Positions 51,960 to 59,009 of a DNA stretch of 64,000 bases are shown here, one piece after another (within the stretch, counting starts at the first letter, position 1; every line of letters begins with the position of its first letter). The stretch is from Candidatus Rokuibacteriota bacterium. Lineage in GTDB: Bacteria > Methylomirabilota > Methylomirabilia > Rokubacteriales > CSP1-6. A model generated the notes under the pieces. The model saw nothing but the letters and a program-made list of their open reading frames with translations. It was not told where the DNA came from and made no database searches. The stretch is taken from positions 1 through 64,000 of the forward strand of contig JACPIQ010000014.1 of assembly GCA_016188005.1 (NCBI GenBank), read 5' to 3'. The position numbers and the translations under genes are program-made.

Positions 51960-53387
51960 TTACTCCGGGGGCGTCGGCATCGCCAGCGTCCCGCTGAGTG
52001 TCACCTCCAGGATACGTCGGGTGTCCGGTGTCACGGGCGCCGCTCGGCCGCGCCGCAACCCCGCCACCCACAGGATCTCGCCTCCGGTCTCGAGCAGCGG
52101 GATCCGGTCGCGCTCCCAGCGCGGGATTCCCGCCTCCATGAGGAAGGCCTTCAGCCGGCGCTGGCCGGGTCCGCCGAAGGGCGCGAAGCGGTCGCCGGGC
52201 CGGCGCCCGCGGACGGTGAGGTCGGCGGGCAGGCGGTCGGCGTCGAACACCACCGTGCGCGGGCCGGGCGGTGGCAGCCACCCGGGCGGCCGGCTGAGAC
52301 TGCGGGCCTCGAGCGAGAGCCCCACCTCGGGGAGCGCGATGGCCCCGGGCAGCCGCCAGGAGCGCGCGACCAGGCTCGCGCCGCCGGGGAGCCCGATGCG
52401 CAGCCAGCCGCCGCTGCGCTCCAGGGCCATCGCTCCCAGGCGGACCTGACGGCCCGGCGCGGCGGGGTCCAGCAGCTGACGGAGCGCGCGGTGCGCATGG
52501 GCGCGGAGCGGCGTGGCCACGCCCAGCCGCAGGAGCGCGCCGCGCAGGACCCCGGCGGCCACCTCCCCGGGCAGCGCCGCCAGGGCCGCGGCCGGCAGCA
52601 GGAGCCCCGACTCGCGCGCCTCGGCGAGTCGCCCGAGCTCCGCGGCGGCCCGCGCGTCGAGCCCCGAGACAACCTCGCGGGCGACGGCGGCGCCACGACA
52701 GAGGGCGCGGATCACGTCGGCGTCATAGGCCTCGGCGAGAAACGGGAGCACCTCGTGCCGGATGCGGTTGCGGAGGAAGCGCGGATCGCGGTTGCTCCTG
52801 TCCTCGACCCAGGGGATGTCGTGGGCGCGCAGGTGGGCCTCGATGGTCCGCCGCGGCGTCTCGAGCAGCGGCCTGATGTACGGACCCCGCCTGGCGGGAA
52901 TGCCGGCCAGCCCCCGCGGTCCGGCGCCCTCGAGGAGGCGCATGCAGACGGTCTCGGCCTGATCGTCGGCGGTGTGGCCGGTGGCCACCCGGGAGGCGCC
53001 GAGGGTGGCCGCCCGCGCGGCGAAGGCCGCGTAGCGGGCGCGCCGCGCCGCCGCTTCGAGCCCTTCGCGCCTCGCGCCGCGGTCGTCGGGCGCGGCCACG
53101 CTGACGCGCGCGACGTGGGCGGGGACACCCCACCGGCCGCAGAGATCGAGCACGAAGCCCGCCTCCTCGTCGGCCTCGGGGCGGAGGCCGTGGTGCACGT
53201 GAAGGGCGTGGAGCGTCAGCCGGAGCGGTGGCGCCAGCAGGTGGAGGAGGTGGAGCAGGGCCACCGAGTCGGCGCCGCCGGACACGGCCACGAGCACGGT
53301 CTCGCCGCCCGCGACCAGGGCATGGCGCCGGATGGTGGCGAGAGCGCCGTCGGCGAGGCTCCCCCGGGCCGTCAGCGGCTGCGGCAC
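51960..53387 (-). CDS. tilS: tRNA(Ile)-lysidine synthase
   Basis: TilS converts C34 of tRNA-Ile with anticodon CAU to lysidine, letting it read AUA. The PP-loop SGGADSVALLHLLH (about residues 36-49) binds ATP, GHTADDQAETVCMRLLEG and DRSNRDPRFLRNRIRHEVLP are strongly conserved, and a C-terminal TilS domain follows (RPGDRFAPFGGPGQRRLKAFL). The 475-residue length is normal. It is a single-copy essential gene in most bacteria. The tRNA at 61053 also has anticodon CAT. Confidence 0.95.
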   Translation of the reverse strand: MPQPLTARGSLADGALATIRRHALVAGGETVLVAVSGGADSVALLHLLHLLAPPLRLTLHALHVHHGLRPEADEEAGFVLDLCGRWGVPAHVARVSVAAPDDRGARREGLEAAARRARYAAFAARAATLGASRVATGHTADDQAETVCMRLLEGAGPRGLAGIPARRGPYIRPLLETPRRTIEAHLRAHDIPWVEDRSNRDPRFLRNRIRHEVLPFLAEAYDADVIRALCRGAAVAREVVSGLDARAAAELGRLAEARESGLLLPAAALAALPGEVAAGVLRGALLRLGVATPLRAHAHRALRQLLDPAAPGRQVRLGAMALERSGGWLRIGLPGGASLVARSWRLPGAIALPEVGLSLEARSLSRPPGWLPPPGPRTVVFDADRLPADLTVRGRRPGDRFAPFGGPGQRRLKAFLMEAGIPRWERDRIPLLETGGEILWVAGLRRGRAAPVTPDTRRILEVTLSGTLAMPTPPE

Positions 53388-53423
53388 TGGCGCCCCGGCT
53401 CAGGCATCGGCGGGCCACCCGCC

Positions 53424-53566
53424 GGGCGGGGCCGGGGGCGCGCTCCCCGGAACCGTGGCTTCTGCGTGCTGCCAGAGCGGAAAACCGTCCTGTCGTGGCC
53501 CGTCATGGGAGGGCGCAACGTGTTGCGAGGGAGCGTGTTCCGGGGAGCGCGCCCCCGGCCCCGCCC
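53424..53566. repeat. Perfect 30-bp inverted repeat enclosing an 83-nt loop
   Basis: The 30 bases at 53424-53453 are the exact reverse complement of 53537-53566. The stem contains GGGGCCGGGGGCGCGCTCCC. The 83-base loop has no gene but contains a smaller hairpin, CGCAAC/GTTGCG (53514-53527). The element lies in the 241-bp gap between the end of the moaD-moaE gene and the start of tilS. No target-site duplication is apparent. It could be a MITE-like element, a large structured RNA or a transcription barrier; I do not recognise a family. Confidence 0.8.
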
Positions 53567-53628
53567 TCCGCAGGGACCGGATCTTTCAGGAGCGGCGGTT
53601 GGGCGCCCGTTGCCATGGGCAGTCCGCG

Positions 53629-54330
53629 TCAGTGTCGATGGTCACACTCGGACTGGAGGCCCACCCAGACCCCGCCGTCCTCGAAGTACTCCTTCTTCCA
53701 GACCGGCACCGTCTCCTTCAGCGTGTCGATGGCGAAGTGGCAGGCCTCGAAGGCCTCGCGCCGGTGCGCCGAGGAGACCGCGATGAGGACGCTCGACTCG
53801 CCGATCTCGAGCCGGCCCACGCGGTGCGCGAGGGCCACCTTGCGCACGCCTGGGAAGCGGGCACGCACCGCGGCGGCGATCTCCCGCATCTTGGCGACAG
53901 CCATGGGGGCATGGGCCTCGTACTCGAGGAACTTGACCCGCCGGCCACCCGTCTCCTCGCGCACCACGCCCGAGAAGAGCACAATGGCGCCGGCGCCCGG
54001 ATCCTCCACCGCGCGGACCAGCGCCGGCTCGGAGAGGGGCGCGGCGGTGACCTCCACGAGATCCGCCGGGGGCGTCGCTCCGGCGGCCCCGCCGCTCACG
54101 GGCGGGAAGAGACAGAGCTCGTCCCCGGCCTTGAGGGCGTGCTCGGGGGCGACGTAGTCATTGCCCACGGCGAAGAGCGTGAAGGGGCGATACACCGCGA
54201 GCGCCGGGAAGCGGCTCGTCACCGCCTCCCAGGCGGCCTCCACGGTGCCACCCTCGGGGAGATCCAGCTCGACGCGGGCGTGGCCCGCCGCCTCGCGGTA
54301 GCGGGCGAACAGCCGCACCAGCACCTTCAT
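53629..54330 (-). CDS. MoaD-MoaE fusion: molybdopterin synthase, both subunits in one chain
   Basis: The 233-residue protein joins a MoaD domain (residues 1 to about 81, ubiquitin-like fold, ending LFPPVSGG) to a MoaE domain (about 95-233; FSGVVREETGGRRVKFLEYEAH, HRVGRLEIGESSVLIAVSS and the catalytic Lys pair in VPVWKKEYF). In normal synthase, MoaD must end in a free Gly-Gly that receives sulphur as a thiocarboxylate and inserts it into precursor Z held by MoaE. Here the Gly-Gly (80-81) is internal, so cleavage after Gly81 would be required, as described for MoaX of mycobacteria. It sits near the ErpA-like gene, whose Fe-S supply may serve MoaA-type enzymes elsewhere. Confidence 0.9.
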   Translation of the reverse strand: MKVLVRLFARYREAAGHARVELDLPEGGTVEAAWEAVTSRFPALAVYRPFTLFAVGNDYVAPEHALKAGDELCLFPPVSGGAAGATPPADLVEVTAAPLSEPALVRAVEDPGAGAIVLFSGVVREETGGRRVKFLEYEAHAPMAVAKMREIAAAVRARFPGVRKVALAHRVGRLEIGESSVLIAVSSAHRREAFEACHFAIDTLKETVPVWKKEYFEDGGVWVGLQSECDHRH

Positions 54331-54350
54331 GAGCCCGCCCGGCCGGGCGC

Positions 54351-54677
54351 CTAGAACTGGTGGGAGGCGCCGCAGCCGCAGGACGACTTCACGTTGGGAT
54401 TGTTGATGGCGAAGCCGGCGCCAAGCATGTTGTTGTCCACGTAGTCGATCTCGCTCCCCGCGAGGTAGGGGGCGCTCTTGCTGTCCACGAGGACGCGGAC
54501 CCCGTGGGACTCGATGACGCTGTCGTCGGCGGCGGGCGTGTCGTCCCAGCCGAGCTCGTACGACATGCCCGAGCAGCCGCCGCCCACCACGCGGATGCGC
54601 AGCCCCCACTCGGGCTTGCCCTCCTCGATGCGCAGATCGGTGATCTTCTTCGCCGCCGTCTCAGTCAGACTGACCAT
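54351..54677 (-). CDS. Iron-sulfur cluster insertion protein of the ErpA/IscA family
   Basis: The 108-residue A-type carrier has the three conserved cysteines: GGGCSGMSYEL (Cys about 35) and SCGCGASHQF (the C-terminal Cys-Gly-Cys). It receives and inserts Fe-S clusters into target proteins. Its ATG is preceded by AGGAGGCGTGA. An extended -10 promoter lies 50 bases upstream. It is transcribed ahead of the moaD-moaE gene. Confidence 0.93.
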   Translation of the reverse strand: MVSLTETAAKKITDLRIEEGKPEWGLRIRVVGGGCSGMSYELGWDDTPAADDSVIESHGVRVLVDSKSAPYLAGSEIDYVDNNMLGAGFAINNPNVKSSCGCGASHQF

Positions 54678-54727
54678 TCACGCCTCCTGGGAGTCGCAGG
54701 GGTGACCGGGCTCGCGACACCGCAGTC

Positions 54728-54733
54728 ATTATA
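54728..54733 (-). promoter_or_regulatory. Extended -10 promoter element of the erpA-like gene
   Basis: The minus strand reads TGGTATAAT, a perfect TATAAT box (54733-54728) preceded by the TG dinucleotide of extended -10 promoters. No good -35 is present, which is normal for this promoter type. Confidence 0.6.
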
Positions 54734-54776
54734 CCAGAGGCCCCCGGAGCGCCATGTCCGAGGCCCCCGGGGAGCC

Positions 54777-55493
54777 TCAGAGCACGCCCCCGGCAGGCAG
54801 GAGCGTGATCTCCTCCAGCGCCGCCGTGGGCGCTTGCGCGGCCATCAGGAGGGCCGCCTCGGCCACCTGCTCGGGGCGGAGCATCCGGGCCCGATCCGGG
54901 GGGCTCGGCACCGCGTCCCAGAGGGCGGTGTCCACGGCCCCGGCGGAGAGCACCCCGACGCGCACGCCATGGGGGCGGAGCTCCTCGGCCAGGACCCGGG
55001 CCAGCCCCAGGAGGCCGTACTTCGAGGCCGTGTAGGCCGCCGAGCCGGGTAGCGTGCGGCTCGTCACCACGGAGCCGATGAGGATGATCGTCCCGCTCCG
55101 CTGCTGCACCATGGCGGGCAGCACCGCGCGGCAGCAGAGGAAGGGAGCGCGCAGGTTCACCGCCATCATCTCATCCCAGTCGGCGGTCGCCGTCTCGGCC
55201 AGCGGGCCGAAGGCAGCCGCCCCCGCAGCGGCCACCAGGAGATCGATGCGCCCGCAGGCCTGCAGCGCGCCCCGCACGAGCGCGGCGACGGCCGGCTCCT
55301 GCCGCACATCCGTCGGGATCGCGACGGCCCGGCCGCCGGCGCCCTCGATCTCGCGCGCCACCGCGTCGAGCTCGTGCGCCGTGCGCGCCGCCAGCACCAC
55401 GGCCGCGCCCTCACGGGCGAAGCCGCAGGCGACGGCGCGGCCGATGCCGCGGCCGGCGCCCGTGACCAGCGCGACCCGCCCGCCGAGCTTCAC
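54777..55493 (-). CDS. Short-chain dehydrogenase/reductase (SDR)
   Basis: The 238-residue SDR has the NAD(P)-binding VTGAGRGIGRAVACGFAREGA (residues 10-30), the AAAGAAAFGP strand and the catalytic Ser in LIGSVVTS with Tyr-x-x-x-Lys in YTASKYGLLGLARVL. It directly follows the GTP cyclohydrolase I gene. In tetrahydrobiopterin synthesis the last steps after GTP cyclohydrolase I and 6-pyruvoyl-tetrahydropterin synthase are done by an SDR (sepiapterin reductase); an equivalent role is plausible but the sequence alone is generic. Confidence 0.88.
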   Translation of the reverse strand: MKLGGRVALVTGAGRGIGRAVACGFAREGAAVVLAARTAHELDAVAREIEGAGGRAVAIPTDVRQEPAVAALVRGALQACGRIDLLVAAAGAAAFGPLAETATADWDEMMAVNLRAPFLCCRAVLPAMVQQRSGTIILIGSVVTSRTLPGSAAYTASKYGLLGLARVLAEELRPHGVRVGVLSAGAVDTALWDAVPSPPDRARMLRPEQVAEAALLMAAQAPTAALEEITLLPAGGVL

Positions 55494-55518
55494 GGGCGGC
55501 CCCGCGAGCCCCGACCCA

Positions 55519-57096
55519 TCACACCATGGGCCCGCCGCGCGACTTGATCAGCTCCATGAACTCGGCGCGCGTCTCGGGGCGGGCCCTGAACGCGCCGAGC
55601 ATGGCGGAGGTCACCGCCTTCGAGTTCTGCTTCTCCACCCCGCGCATGAGCATGCACATGTGGAGCGCCTCGATCACCACCGCCACCCCGCGGGGCCGGA
55701 GCACCTCGTCGATGGTCTGCGCGATCTGTGTCGTGAGCCGCTCCTGGACCTGGAGCCGCCGGCTGAACATCTCCACGAGCCGCGGCATCTTCGACAGCCC
55801 GACGATCTTCTTCGACGGCATGTACGCGATGTGGCACTTGCCGAAAAATGGAAGGAGATGATGCTCACAATTATGCGTCAGGTGGCCGCCGATCAGGAAG
55901 GTCGGATACGGGGCGCAGGTGATGCTGTACACCGCATGCGGCTTCCTGGCGGTGGGAAGATGCCGCACGTCCACGACCGTGGCGTACGCGCTGTCGAACG
56001 GCACGTAGAACTCGCTCTCCTGACGGAAGCCGTGCCTGCCGTACCAGCCCTGCTGGTGCCAGCGGCCCGACACGTAGACCCTGAAGCAGTCGGCCGTCCC
56101 GTTGCCCGCGGGCGCGACTCCGGTGCCCAGGTATTGGGCGAGATCCTCCAGGAAATCCCGGTTCGCGCTCACGATGAAGCGACCGGAGGAGCCGACCGCG
56201 TACCCGTCTCCGTCGCAGTAGCCGTCGAGGAAGCCCTGCATCATTTCCCGGGAGGAGGTCACGACCCTGGGAAATCTGAAGGATTTCGTCTTGCTCCGGG
56301 ATCCTGTCTCCGAGACGCCGAGCCAGCGGCACAGCTTCTGTCCAACGTGCCGCGAGACGACGCGGACACGATGCATCAAGACATCTCTTCGGAGAAAACT
56401 GGATGGCACCGTCACGGGCTCCACGGTGGGCGTCGTGGACGGAAAGGCCTGAGCGAACAACTCCCGGTACTTCTCGGCGAAGGCAGGGCTCTTGACGGTG
56501 AGGCAGATCCGGCGGCCGTCCTGGATGCTGCCGTCTGCCGCCGTCGCGCCAATCACGTACCCGAGGGCGTAGCCGGGTTGCGGCTCGTGAACGTCGCGGC
56601 AGAGCGAGCGAGGGTTGATCCACTCGACGCGGGCGCCCTGCTTCAGGTCTCCGGCCTCGCACCAGCCGGCCTCCGTCATGACGGGGTGATCCGGGGTCAC
56701 CTGGAAGCGCCCGCCCTCTGTCCTGACCTCGACGATATCCCGGGTCTTCCGCGACGTGACGGCCGTGACCTGAGTCTCCTTCAGATATCCGCGATCGAGC
56801 GTCCACAGGCGGTCCCCGGGCACGACCTCCCGGGCCGGCTTGGCGCCAGTCACGGCGTCCACGACCTGCTTGCTCGGAACGCAGAGGCTGAAGAAGTCGA
56901 TGTCCTTGACGATGACCATCTCGTCGTACTGCTCGGTGAAGAGCGCCTCGTTGAGCAGCGCGCGCGCGTCCTGCTGATAGCCGGAGGTGAGGTACTGGAG
57001 GGCCTTCGCGACCCGCGCGGGCGTCTTGTCGAGCCCCTCGCGCGACGGGTCCTGTCCCAGCTCCTTCAGCAGATCGCGGATCACCTGCTCGAGCAT
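55519..57096 (-). CDS. folE: GTP cyclohydrolase I interrupted by an in-frame intein
   Basis: The 525-codon frame encodes FolE in two exteins: residues 1-71 ([14 protein letters not shown] to IDFFSL) and 410-525 ([21 protein letters not shown] onward). Joined, they give a 187-residue enzyme of normal length with the zinc/active-site motif [21 protein letters not shown] and [10 protein letters not shown]. FolE converts GTP to dihydroneopterin triphosphate, the first step of folate, queuosine-like or tetrahydropterin pathways. Residues 72-409 are an intein whose removal is needed for activity, since it separates SL from the zinc-ligand Cys. GAGGTGA precedes the ATG, 4 bp after the PTPS paralogue. 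Confidence 0.95.
   Translation of the reverse strand: MLEQVIRDLLKELGQDPSREGLDKTPARVAKALQYLTSGYQQDARALLNEALFTEQYDEMVIVKDIDFFSLCVPSKQVVDAVTGAKPAREVVPGDRLWTLDRGYLKETQVTAVTSRKTRDIVEVRTEGGRFQVTPDHPVMTEAGWCEAGDLKQGARVEWINPRSLCRDVHEPQPGYALGYVIGATAADGSIQDGRRICLTVKSPAFAEKYRELFAQAFPSTTPTVEPVTVPSSFLRRDVLMHRVRVVSRHVGQKLCRWLGVSETGSRSKTKSFRFPRVVTSSREMMQGFLDGYCDGDGYAVGSSGRFIVSANRDFLEDLAQYLGTGVAPAGNGTADCFRVYVSGRWHQQGWYGRHGFRQESEFYVPFDSAYATVVDVRHLPTARKPHAVYSITCAPYPTFLIGGHLTHNCEHHLLPFFGKCHIAYMPSKKIVGLSKMPRLVEMFSRRLQVQERLTTQIAQTIDEVLRPRGVAVVIEALHMCMLMRGVEKQNSKAVTSAMLGAFRARPETRAEFMELIKSRGGPMV
55870..56883 (-). mobile_element. Intein with LAGLIDADG homing endonuclease inside FolE
   Basis: This 338-residue segment begins with Cys72 ([13 protein letters not shown]) and ends with [11 protein letters not shown] (His408-Asn409), followed by Cys410 as the +1 residue. 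This is the textbook class 1 intein layout: block A Cys, block B TPDHP (134-138), penultimate His-Asn, and a Cys nucleophile after the splice site. Two dodecapeptides are visible, [13 protein letters not shown] (178-190) and [14 protein letters not shown] (285-298), so a two-motif LAGLIDADG endonuclease is present; the second Asp-rich motif and Asp188 could be catalytic. GC and codon use look lower than in the exteins, consistent with horizontal origin. Confidence 0.95.
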
Positions 57097-57100
57097 GCCG

Positions 57101-57517
57101 TCACCTCGCCCTCTCGCCCCGGTACTCGAAGGCGTTGTTGTCCGTCTCGATCACCACGACGCGCGCGAGGCTCCCCGGCGGCAGGGCGGGCTCGAGCCAC
57201 TGCCAGAAGGCGCGGGCCAGGTTCTCCCCGGTGGTGATGACGCCGTCGAGGGCCGGCACCGTGCTCGACAGGTCGTGATGATCCACCCGCTCCAGGATCA
57301 CTCGCCTCACCGCGGCGTCCAGCGCCCCCAGGTCGGCCGCCATGCCCGTCTCCGGATCCGGGCGTCCCGCCACCGTCACCTCGATGCGATAGTTGTGGCC
57401 GTGCTGCCGGTAGCACGGCCCGTAGACTCGCGCGTTCTCGCCCTCCGAGAAGGCCGGGCTCGCCAGCCGGTGCCCGGCGCTCAGGCGATAGGCGCGCGTG
57501 AGCCTGAGCCCGCTCAT
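57101..57517 (-). CDS. 6-pyruvoyl-tetrahydropterin synthase/QueD family, paralogue with catalytic Cys
   Basis: The 138-residue enzyme has zinc-binding His in SAGHRL and HGHNY, preceded by the candidate nucleophile Cys in [13 protein letters not shown] (about residues 31-43), and [15 protein letters not shown] with ETDNNAFEY near the end. This family makes 6-pyruvoyl-tetrahydropterin or 6-carboxy-tetrahydropterin from dihydroneopterin triphosphate, the product of FolE. It is the immediate upstream neighbour of folE in the same operon and overlaps its paralogue by ATGA. Confidence 0.9.
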   Translation of the reverse strand: MSGLRLTRAYRLSAGHRLASPAFSEGENARVYGPCYRQHGHNYRIEVTVAGRPDPETGMAADLGALDAAVRRVILERVDHHDLSSTVPALDGVITTGENLARAFWQWLEPALPPGSLARVVVIETDNNAFEYRGERAR

Positions 57518-57927
57518 GGGCCGAAGTACTCCGCGTTGAAGTTGGGGTCCTCCCAGAGGCGCAGGCCGTGGAGGCGCTCGCCCCCGAGCTTGGGGGCGAG
57601 GAGGTCCCAGATCGCGCGGACGAGGTTCTCCGTGGTGGGGACCTTACGGCCGGCGAAGAGCGGATCGGCGCTGAGGTCGGCGTGGTCGAAGCGCGACAGG
57701 ACCAGATCCCCCACCACGCGCTTCAGCTCGCCGAGATCCGCCACCATCCCCGTGCGGGGGTCGACGGGGCCGCCGAGCGTGACCTCGAGCACGTAGTTGT
57801 GGCCGTGGGTCACGGTGAGCGGGCCGAAGACGCGCACGTTCTCCTCGCCGCTCCACTCCTGCCGCCAGTAGCGGTGGGCCGCGGAGAACGTGAACTTGCG
57901 CGTGACGTACACCGGGCCTTCCGTCAT
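57514..57927 (-). CDS. 6-pyruvoyl-tetrahydropterin synthase-like paralogue lacking the catalytic Cys
   Basis: This second PTPS-fold protein (137 residues) keeps the zinc-binding SAAHRY and HGHNY but reads VFGPLTVTHGHNY, with Leu in place of the catalytic Cys. Other motifs (GMVADLGELKRVV, PTTENLVRAIWDLL, and NFNAEYFG) are retained. The change suggests another reaction or a structural/heteromeric role with its neighbour. Coupled to the glycosyltransferase by ATGA. Confidence 0.88.
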   Translation of the reverse strand: MTEGPVYVTRKFTFSAAHRYWRQEWSGEENVRVFGPLTVTHGHNYVLEVTLGGPVDPRTGMVADLGELKRVVGDLVLSRFDHADLSADPLFAGRKVPTTENLVRAIWDLLAPKLGGERLHGLRLWEDPNFNAEYFGP

Positions 57928-59006
57928 GTGGCTCCGGCCCCTCCCGCATGTGATCTTACCGCGTCCAGGAACTGCTGCGCGATCCGCTCTGGCGTGAACT
58001 TGGCCGCGCGCCGCCGTCCTGCCTCCCCGAGCTCGCGCGCCCGCCCGGCGCGCTCGAGCAGATCGGCCAGCGCCACGGCCAGCGCCGCGGGGTCCCTGGG
58101 CGGGACGAGCACCCCCGTGCGCCCGTCCAGCACCACCTCGGGTACCGCCGCCGCGCGACAGGCCACCACGGGCAGGCCCGCCGCCATCGCCTCGAGGAAG
58201 ACCATGCCGAACCCCTCCTGGACGCTCGGGAGACAGAAGCAGTCGGCCCCCATGTACTCCTCGGCCAGCCGCTCCCGCGAGAGGTCGCCCAGCAGGGCCA
58301 CCGACTCGCCGAGGCCGAGCTCTCCGTGCAGGCGCACCAGCGCCTCCCACTCGGGACCTCTTCCTACGACGCGGACCCGGGCCGCGGGGATTCGCTCCCG
58401 GAGCCGGGCCGCGGCGTGAAGCAGGTCGGCGATGCGCTTGCGCGGGTACTGGCGGGCGACGCAGAGCACGACGGGCCCCGCGCCTGAGCCCCGCGCCGCG
58501 CGGGCGAACAGCGCGCGCCACCCCTCGAGGTCGATCGCCTCCGGCACCACCGCGAGCCGCGAGTCGGGGACGCCGTACTCGTCCCGCGCCACGCCGGCGG
58601 AGTAGCGGCTGGGCAGGACGACCAGGTCGGCGCGCGCCGCGTTCCGGAGCTCCCAGCGCGCCTGGACGCCGAGGAGAATCCGCACCCAGCCCCGCTCGTT
58701 CTTCAGCTCGTCGGCGATGATCCCCTTCAGCATCGCGACGAAGGGGACGCGCCGGCGGCGGGCCCAGAGGAAGCCGTCGAGGTCGCAGCCCAGCACCAGA
58801 TCCACGCCGCGCGGAGGGGAGAGCGCCACGCCTGCGTTGTAGAGCCAGCGGTCGAGGGTGTGGAAGCCGGTGCGGAGGCGAAGGGGGCGGAACTGCACCT
58901 CGTGTCCCAGCCCGGTGAGCCCCCGCGCGAGGGCGTCGAGGCTCGTGAACGTGCCGCTCCCCTCCAGCGGATCGAGCGGGGTGGAGGAGAGGAGGGCGAT
59001 GCGCAG
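57924..59006 (-). CDS. GT4-family glycosyltransferase, probable CTG start
   Basis: The 360-residue GT-B enzyme has the C-terminal signature EGFGMVFLEAMAAGLPVVA (about 285-303) and RGPEWEALVRLHGELGL. Its N-terminus RIALLSSTPLDPLEGSGTFTSLDALARGLTGLGHE is typical of this family and is in frame only if translation starts at CTG 59006, four bases after the stop (TAG) of the upstream hydratase; the next GTG (58898) would remove 36 conserved residues. It transfers an activated sugar; the acceptor is unknown. Its presence in a pterin operon is compatible with a pterin glycosyltransferase but that is speculation. Confidence 0.86.
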   Translation of the reverse strand: MRIALLSSTPLDPLEGSGTFTSLDALARGLTGLGHEVQFRPLRLRTGFHTLDRWLYNAGVALSPPRGVDLVLGCDLDGFLWARRRRVPFVAMLKGIIADELKNERGWVRILLGVQARWELRNAARADLVVLPSRYSAGVARDEYGVPDSRLAVVPEAIDLEGWRALFARAARGSGAGPVVLCVARQYPRKRIADLLHAAARLRERIPAARVRVVGRGPEWEALVRLHGELGLGESVALLGDLSRERLAEEYMGADCFCLPSVQEGFGMVFLEAMAAGLPVVACRAAAVPEVVLDGRTGVLVPPRDPAALAVALADLLERAGRARELGEAGRRRAAKFTPERIAQQFLDAVRSHAGGAGAT

Positions 59007-59009
59007 GGG

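Noticed and set aside
54331-54609. Extension of the moaD-moaE frame into the erpA-like gene
   Set aside because: The extension is an out-of-frame reading of the erpA-like gene; MKVLVRLFARYRE is a normal MoaD start and has an ATG at 54330.
55519-57096. FolE gene split by a frameshift or unrelated fusion
   Set aside because: The frame is continuous, the inserted segment begins with Cys and ends His-Asn-Cys, and contains intein and LAGLIDADG motifs, so an intein explains it better.
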